A DNA stretch of 32,415 nucleotides from Flemingiibacterium sp045644145 (GTDB lineage Bacteria; Bacillota; Clostridia; Oscillospirales; CAG-272): positions 1 through 32,415 of the forward strand of contig JAZRGK010000047.1 in assembly GCA_045644145.1 (NCBI GenBank). The letters run 5' to 3'. The stretch's first letter is position 1, and every line of letters begins with the position of its first letter. The position numbers and the translations under genes were made by a program. Positions 15,763 through 24,040 of the stretch are shown in pieces. The notes below the pieces were generated by a model that saw only the letters and a list, made by a program, of their open reading frames with translations, did no database searches and was not told where the DNA came from.

Positions 15763-16731
15763 ATGTCAGTTTTTCTTGGAGTTGATTTCGGCGTGCGCGC
15801 CGTAAAGATATTTCGCGAGGATATGGGCATCGTACTTCGCGAACCCAACATCTCCGCAGTAGACACCAAAGGCAATGTAGTCGCAGTGGGGACAGAAGCT
15901 CTTTTAACAGCAGGACGCTCCCCCGGCACGGTCACATTGCGCCGCCCAATGCAGGGAGCAGGTATTACGGATTTCAATCTTGCGGCAGAGGTGCTTGACC
16001 GCTTCCTTGAAATTGCCGCCCCGCATTCAAAAAAGCACATACTTGCCAGTGCCAGATACGGTCTTGGCACAAGAAACAGGGAGCTTTTGAAAAAAGCCCT
16101 CTCCGACTGCAAAACAGGACGCATAACACTTGTGGATTCAGCTCCGGCGGCGATGCTTGGAAGCGGCTTCACCCCCGCCGAAGACGAAGCTGAAGCCCTC
16201 AGCGGTACTATCATATGCGATATCGGCGCCGGCTGTGTTGAAGCATCATATATCCGCTCCGGCGAGCTTTTGCGTACAGAAACTGTAGTTGGCGCAGGAG
16301 ATGGGGCAGATTCAAACATAGTAACATACCTGAGAAGGAATTTCGGAATCGTTATAACAGAAAATTCCGCAAAGGAAGCAAAACATACGCTGTCCATCCC
16401 CTGCGATCCCCAAACAACGGTGGAATTTACGGGCACCGATAGCTCCACCGGCATGCCTCGCCGTATTACCGTATCCGCGAATGCTCTGCTTGAATGTGCC
16501 GCACCCCAAACAGATGGCGCAGTGCAGGTAATTTCTAAGCTCATAGAAAATCTTCCCCGTCACGGCGAGGAGCTTTCCAGCGTTGACCGCATAATACTTT
16601 TGGGCGGCGGCGCTAATCTTCCCGGCATCGGAGAATACATAGAAAACGAGTTAGAGCTTTCCATAAACCTTGCCGTCGATCCTGCCGATTGTACGGTTAA
16701 GGGGCTCGGCAAACTGTTAAGGGACGCATAA
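15763..16731 (+). CDS. Divergent MreB-like actin homologue
   Basis: A 322-residue actin-fold protein closest to MreB/Mbl by layout: GIVLREPNISAVD (22-34), RPMQGAGITDF (61-71), phosphate-2 loop CDIGAGCVEASYI (152-164), the GAGDGADSNIVTYLRRNF segment (177-194) and adenosine motif LLGGGANLPGI near residue 285. Key residues are altered. Phosphate-1 reads DFGVRAVK (8-15) instead of DLGTANT, and where MreB has the catalytic EEPMAAA this protein reads VDSAPAA (124-130). ATP hydrolysis may therefore be weak or lost. The start ATG 15763 lies 1 base after maf, GGAAAGG upstream. No mreC, mreD or min genes follow; a terminator does. Cell-shape function is an inference. Confidence 0.82.
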   Translation: MSVFLGVDFGVRAVKIFREDMGIVLREPNISAVDTKGNVVAVGTEALLTAGRSPGTVTLRRPMQGAGITDFNLAAEVLDRFLEIAAPHSKKHILASARYGLGTRNRELLKKALSDCKTGRITLVDSAPAAMLGSGFTPAEDEAEALSGTIICDIGAGCVEASYIRSGELLRTETVVGAGDGADSNIVTYLRRNFGIVITENSAKEAKHTLSIPCDPQTTVEFTGTDSSTGMPRRITVSANALLECAAPQTDGAVQVISKLIENLPRHGEELSSVDRIILLGGGANLPGIGEYIENELELSINLAVDPADCTVKGLGKLLRDA

Positions 16732-16758
16732 GAGCGGTCAGATACATAAATTTCCCCT

Positions 16759-16795
16759 TTCCTCGGTATCTTCGTGATACCGAGGAATTCTTATT
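16759..16795 (+). terminator. Terminator after the MreB-like gene
   Basis: A 12-bp stem (16759-16770 with 16776-16787, core CCTCGGTATC, loop TTCGT) is followed by a short, weak T-rich tail (TTCTTATT). It separates the U32-to-mreB-like run from the MBOAT unit. Confidence 0.75.
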
Positions 16796-16834
16796 GACTA
16801 ACACAAAGTTTACACACTGTTTTCACACTCATAC

Positions 16835-16864
16835 TTGCTTTTGTCGTTTTTGTTGTAGTATAAT
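16835..16864 (+). promoter_or_regulatory. Promoter of the MBOAT-DHHW pair
   Basis: TTGCTT (16835-16840) and TATAAT (16859-16864), 18-base spacer, about 40 bases upstream of the MBOAT start codon. Confidence 0.78.
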
Positions 16865-16902
16865 AGTCAAAACTGTAAAAAATCACCGAAAGGTAAGTAT
16901 AT

Positions 16903-18315
16903 ATGGTCTTTTCAAGTCTTGAATTTCTGCTTATTTACCTTACCGTGACACTGCTTATTTACTTCACGGTACCTCTTAAGGCAAGAAATATAGTTCTTCT
17001 CGTAGTAAGCCTTATCTTCTACGGCTGGGGCGAACCGCTGTACGTTTTCCTCATGATGTTCACCATCGCCGCAGACTATGTATTCGGACGGCTTGTGGAA
17101 AGAAGTTTATCATCGGGAAAGAAAAAACGAGCAAAAGGCTGGCTTATCGCTGCCGTGGTGCTTAATCTCTCAATTCTGGGCTTTTTCAAATACTATGACT
17201 TCTTTATAACAAATCTTCGCCTTATCCCCGGACTTTCCGGACTTCCGCTTCTGGGGCTTGAACTGCCTATCGGCATATCATTCTACACATTCCAAGCGCT
17301 TTCCTATGTAATTGACGTTTATCGACTGGATGCCGCCGTACAGAAAAATATCATCGCGTTCGGCGCATACGTTACCCTCTATCCCCAGCTTATAGCCGGT
17401 CCAATAGTCCGCTACAAGGACGTTGACGATCAGCTCACAAGACGCACTCACAGTATAGAGCTGTTCGCCGAGGGGACACGCACATTTATAGCCGGTATGT
17501 GCAAAAAGGTTCTCTTTGCAAACACCGCCGGACAGCTTTGGGAATATTTCCGCGACATACCGGCTGACAGCCGTACAGTGGTTGGCGCTTGGATAGGGAT
17601 CATCTGCTACTCTTTCCAGATATACTTTGATTTTTCCGGATATTCCGATATGGCGATAGGTCTTGGGAAGATGATTGGCTTCCGCTTCATGGAAAACTTC
17701 AACTATCCCTACATTTCAAAAAGCATAACGGAATTCTGGCGCAGATGGCATATATCCCTTGGTGTATGGTTCCGCGACTACGTTTATATACCGCTTGGCG
17801 GAAACCGCTGTTCCAAGCTTATAAACATACGAAACATATTCGCCGTATGGTTTCTTACCGGCTTCTGGCACGGCGCAAGCTGGAACTACATTCTTTGGGG
17901 ACTTTACTACTTTGTTCTACTCATGGCGGAAAAGCTGTTCCTCTTAAAGCTTTTAGAAAAAGCCCCCGCTGTAATTTCGCGGCTCTATACCCTTTTCTTC
18001 GTGATGTTCGGCTGGCTTTTGTTCGTATCCGAAGATCTTTCCGCAGGTGTTGTTTACCTCGGCAACATGTTTGGTATCGGAACCGTAACATTTGCCGGGG
18101 GGCTTGATATTTACAATCTCCTTCGAAATATTGTATTCTTCGCCGTGCTTATTATCGCATCGACTCCACTTCCCCAAAAGCTTTATTACAAGCTTTACGA
18201 AAAATTCGCGGCATTCCGCGTAACTGCCGTCGCAGGCGGTATTGCGGCAACACTCATATGCCTTGCGTACTTGGTCGATTCCTCATACAATCCGTTTCTT
18301 TATTTCAGATTTTAA
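16903..18315 (+). CDS. MBOAT O-acyltransferase (AlgI/DltB type)
   Basis: A 470-residue polytopic membrane protein of the membrane-bound O-acyltransferase family, which carries acyl (usually acetyl) groups across the cytoplasmic membrane to a surface polymer. It has about ten hydrophobic segments. Signature motifs: LPIGISFYTFQALSYVID (121-138), the RRWHISLGVWFRDYVYIPLGG block (280-300) with His283, and FWHGASWN (321-328) with the catalytic His323. The ATG 16903 follows an AAAGGTAAG site. It is followed 24 bases later by a DHHW-family gene, its usual partner, so the pair resembles alginate or exopolysaccharide O-acetylation modules. Target polymer unknown; no polysaccharide synthesis genes are in the window. 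Confidence 0.94.
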   Translation: MVFSSLEFLLIYLTVTLLIYFTVPLKARNIVLLVVSLIFYGWGEPLYVFLMMFTIAADYVFGRLVERSLSSGKKKRAKGWLIAAVVLNLSILGFFKYYDFFITNLRLIPGLSGLPLLGLELPIGISFYTFQALSYVIDVYRLDAAVQKNIIAFGAYVTLYPQLIAGPIVRYKDVDDQLTRRTHSIELFAEGTRTFIAGMCKKVLFANTAGQLWEYFRDIPADSRTVVGAWIGIICYSFQIYFDFSGYSDMAIGLGKMIGFRFMENFNYPYISKSITEFWRRWHISLGVWFRDYVYIPLGGNRCSKLINIRNIFAVWFLTGFWHGASWNYILWGLYYFVLLMAEKLFLLKLLEKAPAVISRLYTLFFVMFGWLLFVSEDLSAGVVYLGNMFGIGTVTFAGGLDIYNLLRNIVFFAVLIIASTPLPQKLYYKLYEKFAAFRVTAVAGGIAATLICLAYLVDSSYNPFLYFRF

Positions 18316-18339
18316 GTTATGGAAACAGAAAGGTAAACT

Positions 18340-19527
18340 ATGGACAACCAGAGAAAACACCGACTGTGCGATATAATAACCGTCTTCGGGCTTCTTATAA
18401 TAATCTACGGCTTCGCCGCAGTGATGTTAATTCTCCCGGATAAGGAATACTCCGAGGATGAAAACCGATATCTCACAACTGTGCCGAAATTCACCGTGGA
18501 TGCGCTCATAAACGGAAGCTTTACGTCCGACGTAGCAAGCTATTGCACCGATCAGATGCCCGGACGAAACGTTTTTATAGGGGTAAAAGCCATCCTCGAA
18601 ACCGTGCAGGGTAAAACCGAGAACAATTCCGTGCTTCTCGGTACTGACGGATATATTATCGCCAAAGAAGACCATGCATCTTTCGCCGCGGCAGAGAAAA
18701 ACATTGATGCAGTAAACCGCTTTGCCGAATCTATTTCAGGTATACCTCTGCATCTTGCCGTGGCAGGACGCTCCCAAGATGTGCTTATAAGCCATATGCC
18801 CGCTCTATATCCGGCAAAAGAGGTATCGAATACGACTTTCGCAGGTGCGCTCAGCAATATTTCGGACGGGATAAACCAAATTGATCTGCTCACACCTTTA
18901 AGGCAGCGCGCTTTGGATGGGGAGTATGTCTACTACCGCACCGACCACCACTGGACAACCCTTGGAGCATATTATGCATACCGCGAAATCATGACTGCAT
19001 ACGGTATGGAAGCGCATCCCTTGGAATTTTTCACAAGAGAAACCGTATCTGAGGAGTTTTTCGGAACAACATGGTCAAAGGCAGGAATGAAGTGGATATC
19101 CCCCGACCGTATGGAGTTTTTCCGCTTTGACGGTGATGAAACGCTTGTCTGCGAGATAGTTGGGGGCGATACATTTCCGGGACTTTATGATGACACATAT
19201 CTCGGAAAGAAAGACAAGTACAGCGCATTTATCGGCGGCAATAATGCAAGAGTGCGTGTGTATCCGTCAGAAGACAGCACTCTCGCAGGCGAACGGGAAA
19301 CACTGCTTCTCATAAAGGATAGCTTCGCTCATTCCGTAGCTCCGTTCCTTGCGGCGCATTTCGATCTTGAAATAATAGACCTTCGGTATTATAAGCCGCT
19401 TGTGGGAAATCCGGCTGTTCCGGAGCTTATAGACGAGGTGAGTGCTGACAGAGTGCTGATTCTGTACAATCTGGACAGCATACTGAATTCGGAGAATCTG
19501 GTATCCCTCACACTGGGGCTTTCATAA
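18340..19527 (+). CDS. DHHW-family (AlgX/AlgJ-like) extracytoplasmic protein
   Basis: A 395-residue protein with a short cytoplasmic N-terminus, one membrane segment (about residues 11-32) and a large extracytoplasmic domain. The family-naming motif DHHW is at 202-205 within YYRTDHHWTTLGAYY. YCTDQMPGRNVFIGVK (69-84) and the late LLLIKDSFAHSVAPF segment are also typical. AlgX/AlgJ relatives are SGNH-like enzymes that pass acetyl groups from the MBOAT partner to polysaccharide, and that is the inferred role. The gene follows the MBOAT gene closely and is followed by a hairpin. Start ATG 18340 has AAAGG upstream. Confidence 0.9.
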   Translation: MDNQRKHRLCDIITVFGLLIIIYGFAAVMLILPDKEYSEDENRYLTTVPKFTVDALINGSFTSDVASYCTDQMPGRNVFIGVKAILETVQGKTENNSVLLGTDGYIIAKEDHASFAAAEKNIDAVNRFAESISGIPLHLAVAGRSQDVLISHMPALYPAKEVSNTTFAGALSNISDGINQIDLLTPLRQRALDGEYVYYRTDHHWTTLGAYYAYREIMTAYGMEAHPLEFFTRETVSEEFFGTTWSKAGMKWISPDRMEFFRFDGDETLVCEIVGGDTFPGLYDDTYLGKKDKYSAFIGGNNARVRVYPSEDSTLAGERETLLLIKDSFAHSVAPFLAAHFDLEIIDLRYYKPLVGNPAVPELIDEVSADRVLILYNLDSILNSENLVSLTLGLS

Positions 19528-19535
19528 AAATTCAC

Positions 19536-19565
19536 GCCGTTCGCGGTTCGATAACCGCGGACGGC
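19536..19565. terminator. Shared hairpin between convergent DHHW gene and nth
   Basis: A 13-bp stem with one T-G wobble (19536-19548 with 19553-19565, GCCGT arm and CGCGGTT core, loop CGAT). On the minus strand it is followed by GTGAATTTTT, a fair U-tract for nth; on the plus strand the tail is poor. Confidence 0.75.
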
Positions 19566-19586
19566 GATTCTATGTGCATCGATCTA

Positions 19587-20252
19587 TTATTCTTTTGGTT
19601 TTCTCTTTGATTTTTTAAAATAACAACATATATCGGCACAGGGGCACTCGCCGCATTTAGGTGAACGCGCCGTACATATTTCTCTGCCAAACATAACAAG
19701 CCTGTGGCAAAAGTCCGACTGCTTTTCGGGGAGTATCAGTGGTACGAGAATTTTTTCTATCTTTACGGGGTCTTTGAGCGTTTCAGGATACATCCCCACC
19801 CTGCCGCAGATGCGGATGCAATGGGTATCCGTAACGATTGCCGGTTTACCGAAAATATCACCAAGCAGAAGGTTCGCGATTTTTCTGCCAACACCGGGAA
19901 ATTTAAGAAGCTCATCCATTGTGTCAGGAAGCACTCCGTCGTATTCTTCGCGGAGCATGATGCAGGCATCCTTTATATTCTTCGCTTTGGTTTTATAAAG
20001 TCCGCAGGGCCGAACGATCGCTTCAAGATTGGAAATATCGCAGTCAGCTATGGCTTCAAGGGTTGGATACCGCGAAAAAAGCTCTTTGCAGACGATGTTT
20101 ACTCTGGCGTCTGTGCACTGAGCCGAAAGTCTGCCCATAATAAGTAGTTTCCACGCCTCGCCCCCGGATTCAAGGGCGCACACAGCTTCGGGATATATCT
20201 TTTCAAGCCTATCGCAAAATTCATGTGCGAGAGCTGTTTTTTTACTTGCCAT
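19587..20252 (-). CDS. nth: Endonuclease III Nth (DNA glycosylase/AP lyase)
   Basis: A 221-residue bifunctional glycosylase and AP lyase that removes oxidised pyrimidines in base-excision repair. The helix-hairpin-helix is LLKFPGVGRKIAN (115-127) with the catalytic lysine at 124, and the catalytic aspartate is 142 in VTDTHC. The [4Fe-4S] cluster cysteines 193, 200, 203 and 209 have the exact C-x6-C-x2-C-x5-C spacing. The usual GRKTAN reads GRKIAN. ATG 20252 follows AAAGGATG. It has its own full-consensus promoter and is not coupled to spoIIE. Confidence 0.97.
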   Translation of the reverse strand: MASKKTALAHEFCDRLEKIYPEAVCALESGGEAWKLLIMGRLSAQCTDARVNIVCKELFSRYPTLEAIADCDISNLEAIVRPCGLYKTKAKNIKDACIMLREEYDGVLPDTMDELLKFPGVGRKIANLLLGDIFGKPAIVTDTHCIRICGRVGMYPETLKDPVKIEKILVPLILPEKQSDFCHRLVMFGREICTARSPKCGECPCADICCYFKKSKRKPKE

Positions 20253-20282
20253 TGGAAGTCATCCTTTCGTGATTGTGGCTTA

Positions 20283-20311
20283 ATTATAACAAACCGTTCG
20301 CGCTTTGTCAA
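20283..20311 (-). promoter_or_regulatory. Promoter of nth
   Basis: On the minus strand TTGACA (20311 to 20306) and TATAAT (20288 to 20283) are exactly 17 bases apart, a perfect consensus sigma-A promoter about 30 bases upstream of the nth start codon. Confidence 0.88.
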
Positions 20312-20364
20312 GTAAGAGCAAGAAATATCCTCTACTTTAATATATAACTTACCTAAACCAAGAC

Positions 20365-20394
20365 GGGCGTGCCGCTTCTGTATGCAGCACGCCC
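20365..20394 (-). terminator. Hairpin after spoIIE
   Basis: GGGCGTGC (20365-20372) pairs with GCACGCCC (20387-20394), an 8-bp G/C-rich stem with a 14-base loop, starting 6 bases after the spoIIE stop codon. The minus-strand tail is GTCTTGGTTT, only moderately U-rich, so termination may be partial. Confidence 0.6.
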
Positions 20395-20399
20395 CTCGC

Positions 20400-22862
20400 T
20401 CATTCCTCGCCGTTCTCCGAAACGCGGATAAGAATCACTGTCATATCATCATTTCTCTTATTGGCTTTACCGGCATTTTCAAGTATCTTCTCTGCCATTT
20501 TATCAAGGTCGTCCTCCCATTCGTAAGTAAGAAGATTGGCAAGCCAAACGCCGTCTTCAAGAGATTCGGCAATGCCATCGCTTAACATAATGATTATGTC
20601 GCCTGCTATAAGATCGAAACCGATCTTTTCAGCATCAAGCTCACCCATTATGCCGATCGGCAGTGTTTTTGACTGAAGCTTGTAAAGATTTCCTGATCTC
20701 AGCACAAAAGAAGGTGCTGCACCGCTTTTTATAAAGCTGGCTTTACCGGTAATCAGGTCGATCTCCGCAAGATCCACCGTAGCTGAACATTCCCCGCCCA
20801 TATTTTCTCTGCTTTTTATGAATCCGTTAAGCATCTCAAGAGTTATCCCTCTCCCATTCCCCGCAGAAAGCATTCTTTCAATAAATACTGAGCAGATTTT
20901 TGAGGTTATGGCGGCTTCTCTGCCGCTTCCCATTCCGTCGGAAATAAGTGCGTAGAAATAATCCTCTCTGTTTTCAAATATGGCGGTGCTATCGCCGTTG
21001 GCAAGCGCTTTTTCTTTCATTCCGGCAGCTTTCGCGACTTCGGTTTTGAAGATACGTCTGGCTTCCAAGGTCATTGTAACATTTCCGTCCTCAATACTGA
21101 AAACCGGCATCCCCATGGGAATTTCCAAAGTATTTTCCACTGCCTGCCGTATTTCATGCGCGCCCATCTTTATATGTGACGCATCAATGCCTCCTATAAC
21201 CGCAAGCTTTTTTCTCGATCCGCAGCATAATGCTCCATTTCCGGGGATTCCCATGTATTTAAGGGATTTCCGCAGTTTTTTGGTAAGCTCGGCATCCGGC
21301 TTATACTCCGCATCATTTCTTGATATCTGTTCGGAAAGAAGCCTTGACATGGCATCATAGTCAAGGGCAAACGCCTCTGTTTTATCAGTCTTTATGAGCC
21401 GTTCTATAAGCTTACCCGTAGACAGATTTATCTCGTCTATTATGGGAAGAATGTTGAAGCATCTGTCCCGTAAATACTCGGGTACGCTTTCTATTGTGAC
21501 ACGCCCCTTTCGGTAAAGCTCACCCGTTATCTTGCTCTGTGCATCAAGAGTAGAGGCGCATTCCTTTTCAAGGCACACGGACTCCATGGCACATTTATGG
21601 CAGAATCCCTCAAAGGCATTGTCACATACCTGCTTAAGATCGGCAACGCCCGGACGGCGCATACGGTCAGACAGTGCATACACAGTATCGGAAAGTCGGG
21701 AAAACGCATCGGAAAGTGCCATCATTCTGGTGCTTGCATCTGCCTGTCGTTTTTCGAGCAGGGATATATCCTCCGGCACAACTGTACGCTCGGTGGTAGT
21801 GAATATTCTCATAGGTTTAAGTAGTCCAAAGTGTGAAAGCGGCATAAATATGACAGATGCGGCGGCAATATCGGGAAGCAGTCTTGGAAGTACGCCGTAG
21901 CCGTCCACCGCAAGTCCAAGTGAAACACCTACAGCACACGCCGAAACCACTGCCGCAGTTCTGGAAATTTTCCATACAACTCCCATACATAATCCCGCCG
22001 CGGCAATGATGCACGGGGATGCGCCGATAGAATAGGCAAAGTATGAACCGCCCACAGCACCGGGAAGCTCAAAACCGCCGCAGGCAAGCCCCATAAGAAG
22101 TCCCATCGCACAGCTTTTTACTCCGCCAACCGAAGCCGCCGCCCACATCGTAACAAAAAACGCCGCCACAAATGCAATGGAGAATCCAAGAGGGGTGTAT
22201 TCCCGAAGTGCAAACACGGTAATAAACATAAGCGCCCCACGTGAGATAACATCTGCTCCTAAAAATCGCTCATCTTTTGTAAAAAGTCCGCAAAGCGCAA
22301 GGCAAGCAAGAGGGGATACAAGAAATCCTGAAAGAAGCCCGAACAAATCATAATAGAGAAATCCGCCCGCAATGAGCCTGTACAATCCGAATATAAGAGC
22401 CGCAAAGCAGGCAACCGTTACCCGTATGAGCGGAGCTTCTCCGAACAGTACTTTTTTTGCCCCATCAGATTCCGTATATCTGCGGAGCTTTTCAAATATC
22501 ACGCCCCCGGTATGCTTGTCCGCAATCAGTCTGCAGACGGCATACCTTAGCATAAGAATCACCGTATATGTAACAGCCATTGGCAGTGCATAGCCTTTAT
22601 TAAACAGTGAGGACACCAAAAGTCCGAAATAACCGAAGTAAACATATTTGTCAGCGGCACAAAGATATGCAATGCCCAACGGGTAGCTTGAAAAAAGTCC
22701 GCCTGAGCTTCCGAGAATCGCGCACAGCAGTGCCGTACCGATTCCCTTTACCAAATACATAGGTTTTATTGAGGACAAATCAAACGCCGACTCCCCTTCC
22801 CCTGCGGTCGCACCGCCAAGCACCTTTGAAAGTCCAAGCTTTAATATTTTTTGTATTGCCAT
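20400..22862 (-). CDS. spoIIE: Stage II sporulation protein E (SpoIIE), PP2C phosphatase
   Basis: An 820-residue protein with the SpoIIE layout. It has a multi-pass membrane region (about residues 35-350, many hydrophobic helices), a regulatory middle domain with a cysteine-rich patch (about 420-445: CHKCAMESVC), and a C-terminal PP2C/SpoIIE phosphatase with DGMGSG (642-647), SDGI (761-764) and NDDMT (804-808) as metal-binding motifs. In Bacillus it sits at the division septum and dephosphorylates SpoIIAA to activate sigma-F in the forespore. Its presence suggests the organism can, or its ancestors could, form endospores. ATG 22862 has GAAAGGAT upstream. Length matches the family (about 830). 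Confidence 0.95.
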   Translation of the reverse strand: MAIQKILKLGLSKVLGGATAGEGESAFDLSSIKPMYLVKGIGTALLCAILGSSGGLFSSYPLGIAYLCAADKYVYFGYFGLLVSSLFNKGYALPMAVTYTVILMLRYAVCRLIADKHTGGVIFEKLRRYTESDGAKKVLFGEAPLIRVTVACFAALIFGLYRLIAGGFLYYDLFGLLSGFLVSPLACLALCGLFTKDERFLGADVISRGALMFITVFALREYTPLGFSIAFVAAFFVTMWAAASVGGVKSCAMGLLMGLACGGFELPGAVGGSYFAYSIGASPCIIAAAGLCMGVVWKISRTAAVVSACAVGVSLGLAVDGYGVLPRLLPDIAAASVIFMPLSHFGLLKPMRIFTTTERTVVPEDISLLEKRQADASTRMMALSDAFSRLSDTVYALSDRMRRPGVADLKQVCDNAFEGFCHKCAMESVCLEKECASTLDAQSKITGELYRKGRVTIESVPEYLRDRCFNILPIIDEINLSTGKLIERLIKTDKTEAFALDYDAMSRLLSEQISRNDAEYKPDAELTKKLRKSLKYMGIPGNGALCCGSRKKLAVIGGIDASHIKMGAHEIRQAVENTLEIPMGMPVFSIEDGNVTMTLEARRIFKTEVAKAAGMKEKALANGDSTAIFENREDYFYALISDGMGSGREAAITSKICSVFIERMLSAGNGRGITLEMLNGFIKSRENMGGECSATVDLAEIDLITGKASFIKSGAAPSFVLRSGNLYKLQSKTLPIGIMGELDAEKIGFDLIAGDIIIMLSDGIAESLEDGVWLANLLTYEWEDDLDKMAEKILENAGKANKRNDDMTVILIRVSENGEE

Positions 22863-22971
22863 GGTTTTAAATATCCTTTCTCATCATACTCCATTTTGCC
22901 GCTTATACGGCTTGTCCCTTGGGAATATTATACCAAAGGCACTACCATCTCAGATGTCGATTGATGTTTGC

Positions 22972-23001
22972 ATTATAATGGTGTTTTTACCGAACAATCA
23001 A
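22972..23001 (-). promoter_or_regulatory. Candidate spoIIE promoter
   Basis: On the minus strand TTGATT (23001 to 22996) and TATAAT (22977 to 22972) are 18 bases apart, about 110 bases upstream of spoIIE. The -10 lies in the palindrome CATTATAATG. A TGTCGAT at 22955-22961 and a TGTCAAA at 23040-23046 each differ by one base from the Spo0A box TGTCGAA, but such short matches are weak evidence. Confidence 0.5.
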
Positions 23002-23096
23002 CGGGAAATGATAGATAATGGTGATTTTCACACACAACATGTCAAAATCCGTCATATATGGGTATAAATAAGTCTGAATTTAATAATATTTGACTA

Positions 23097-23126
23097 TTGC
23101 AAAAGAAAATAATTATATGGTATAAT
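23097..23126 (+). promoter_or_regulatory. Promoter of nfnAB
   Basis: TTGCAA (23097-23102), 18-base spacer and TATAAT (23121-23126) preceded by a TG extended -10. A small hairpin with the arms CCG.GCAG and CTGC.CGG (about 23146-23168) lies in the leader just before the ribosome binding site. Confidence 0.75.
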
Positions 23127-23188
23127 AGAGTGTACAGACTAATCCCCGAGCAGTAAGCTTCTGCACGGTTTTCATAAGGAGAACTCAA

Positions 23189-24025
23189 GTGTACAAAATT
23201 ACAGCTAAAAAAAGCCTCAATCCTACCGTTACAATGATGGAGATCGAGGCTCCGGCGGTTGCTAAAAAAGCAAAGCCGGGTCAGTTTATTATACTCCGCA
23301 CAGATGCTGACGGCGAACGTATTCCCCTTACAATAGCAGGATATGACCGTGATGCCGGCACAGTTAAAATAATTTTTCAGATAGTGGGAGCCACCACTCT
23401 TAAGCTTAACAATAAAAATGTAGGTGACTTTCTGCAGGATTTTGTAGGCCCCCTCGGTGTACCGACAGAGCTTGACGGACTCAAAAAAGCGTGCATCGTT
23501 GGCGGCGGCGTAGGATGCGCTATCGCCCTGCCTATAGCCGAGGCTCTCCATGATATGGGCTGTGAGGTGACCTCTGTAATCGGCTTCCGCTCAAAGGATC
23601 TCCTTATTCTCGAGGACGAATTCAAAGTCGCTTCCGACCGTCTTTTCGTTATGACCGATGACGGCTCTTACGGAAGACAGGGCAACGTGTGTGCCCCCCT
23701 TACCGAGATGTTTGAAGCTGGTGAAAAATTCGACAGAGTTATTACTATCGGCCCGCTTATTATGATGAAATTCGTGGTGGAAACAACACGCCCTACCGAT
23801 ATTCCCTGCACTGTGTCCATGAATCCCATAATGATTGACGGTACAGGCATGTGCGGCGGATGCCGACTTACCGTTGGCGGGAAGACAAAGTTTGCCTGCG
23901 TTGACGGGCCCGATTTTGACGGCTACCAGGTGGATTTCGACTCCGCCATGGAGCGCGGTACAATGTTTCGCGATTTCGAGCGTCACGCTTACGACGAAGC
24001 CTGCAATCTATTCAAGGAAGCGTAA
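23189..24025 (+). CDS. nfnA: NfnA: NADH-dependent ferredoxin:NADP+ oxidoreductase, small subunit
   Basis: A 278-residue FAD/NAD-binding protein of the PyrK/sulfide-dehydrogenase type. RIPLTIAGYD (44-53) is the flavin-binding motif and GGGVGCA (105-111) the NAD-binding motif. The C-terminal segment has D217-x4-C222-x2-C225-x11-C237, the unusual [2Fe-2S] site with an aspartate ligand described for NfnA. With NfnB it forms a cytoplasmic flavin-based electron-bifurcating transhydrogenase linking NADH, ferredoxin and NADPH. The start is a GTG at 23189 with AAGGAGA 6 bases upstream. The gene is 15 bases upstream of nfnB. PyrK is less likely because no pyrD is adjacent. Confidence 0.93.
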   Translation: MYKITAKKSLNPTVTMMEIEAPAVAKKAKPGQFIILRTDADGERIPLTIAGYDRDAGTVKIIFQIVGATTLKLNNKNVGDFLQDFVGPLGVPTELDGLKKACIVGGGVGCAIALPIAEALHDMGCEVTSVIGFRSKDLLILEDEFKVASDRLFVMTDDGSYGRQGNVCAPLTEMFEAGEKFDRVITIGPLIMMKFVVETTRPTDIPCTVSMNPIMIDGTGMCGGCRLTVGGKTKFACVDGPDFDGYQVDFDSAMERGTMFRDFERHAYDEACNLFKEA

Positions 24026-24040
24026 AAGGGGGACAATAAA

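Noticed and set aside
15606..16544. A 312-codon minus-strand open frame opposite maf and the MreB-like gene
   Set aside because: It is a low-complexity serine/proline-rich antisense frame crossing two well-supported genes.
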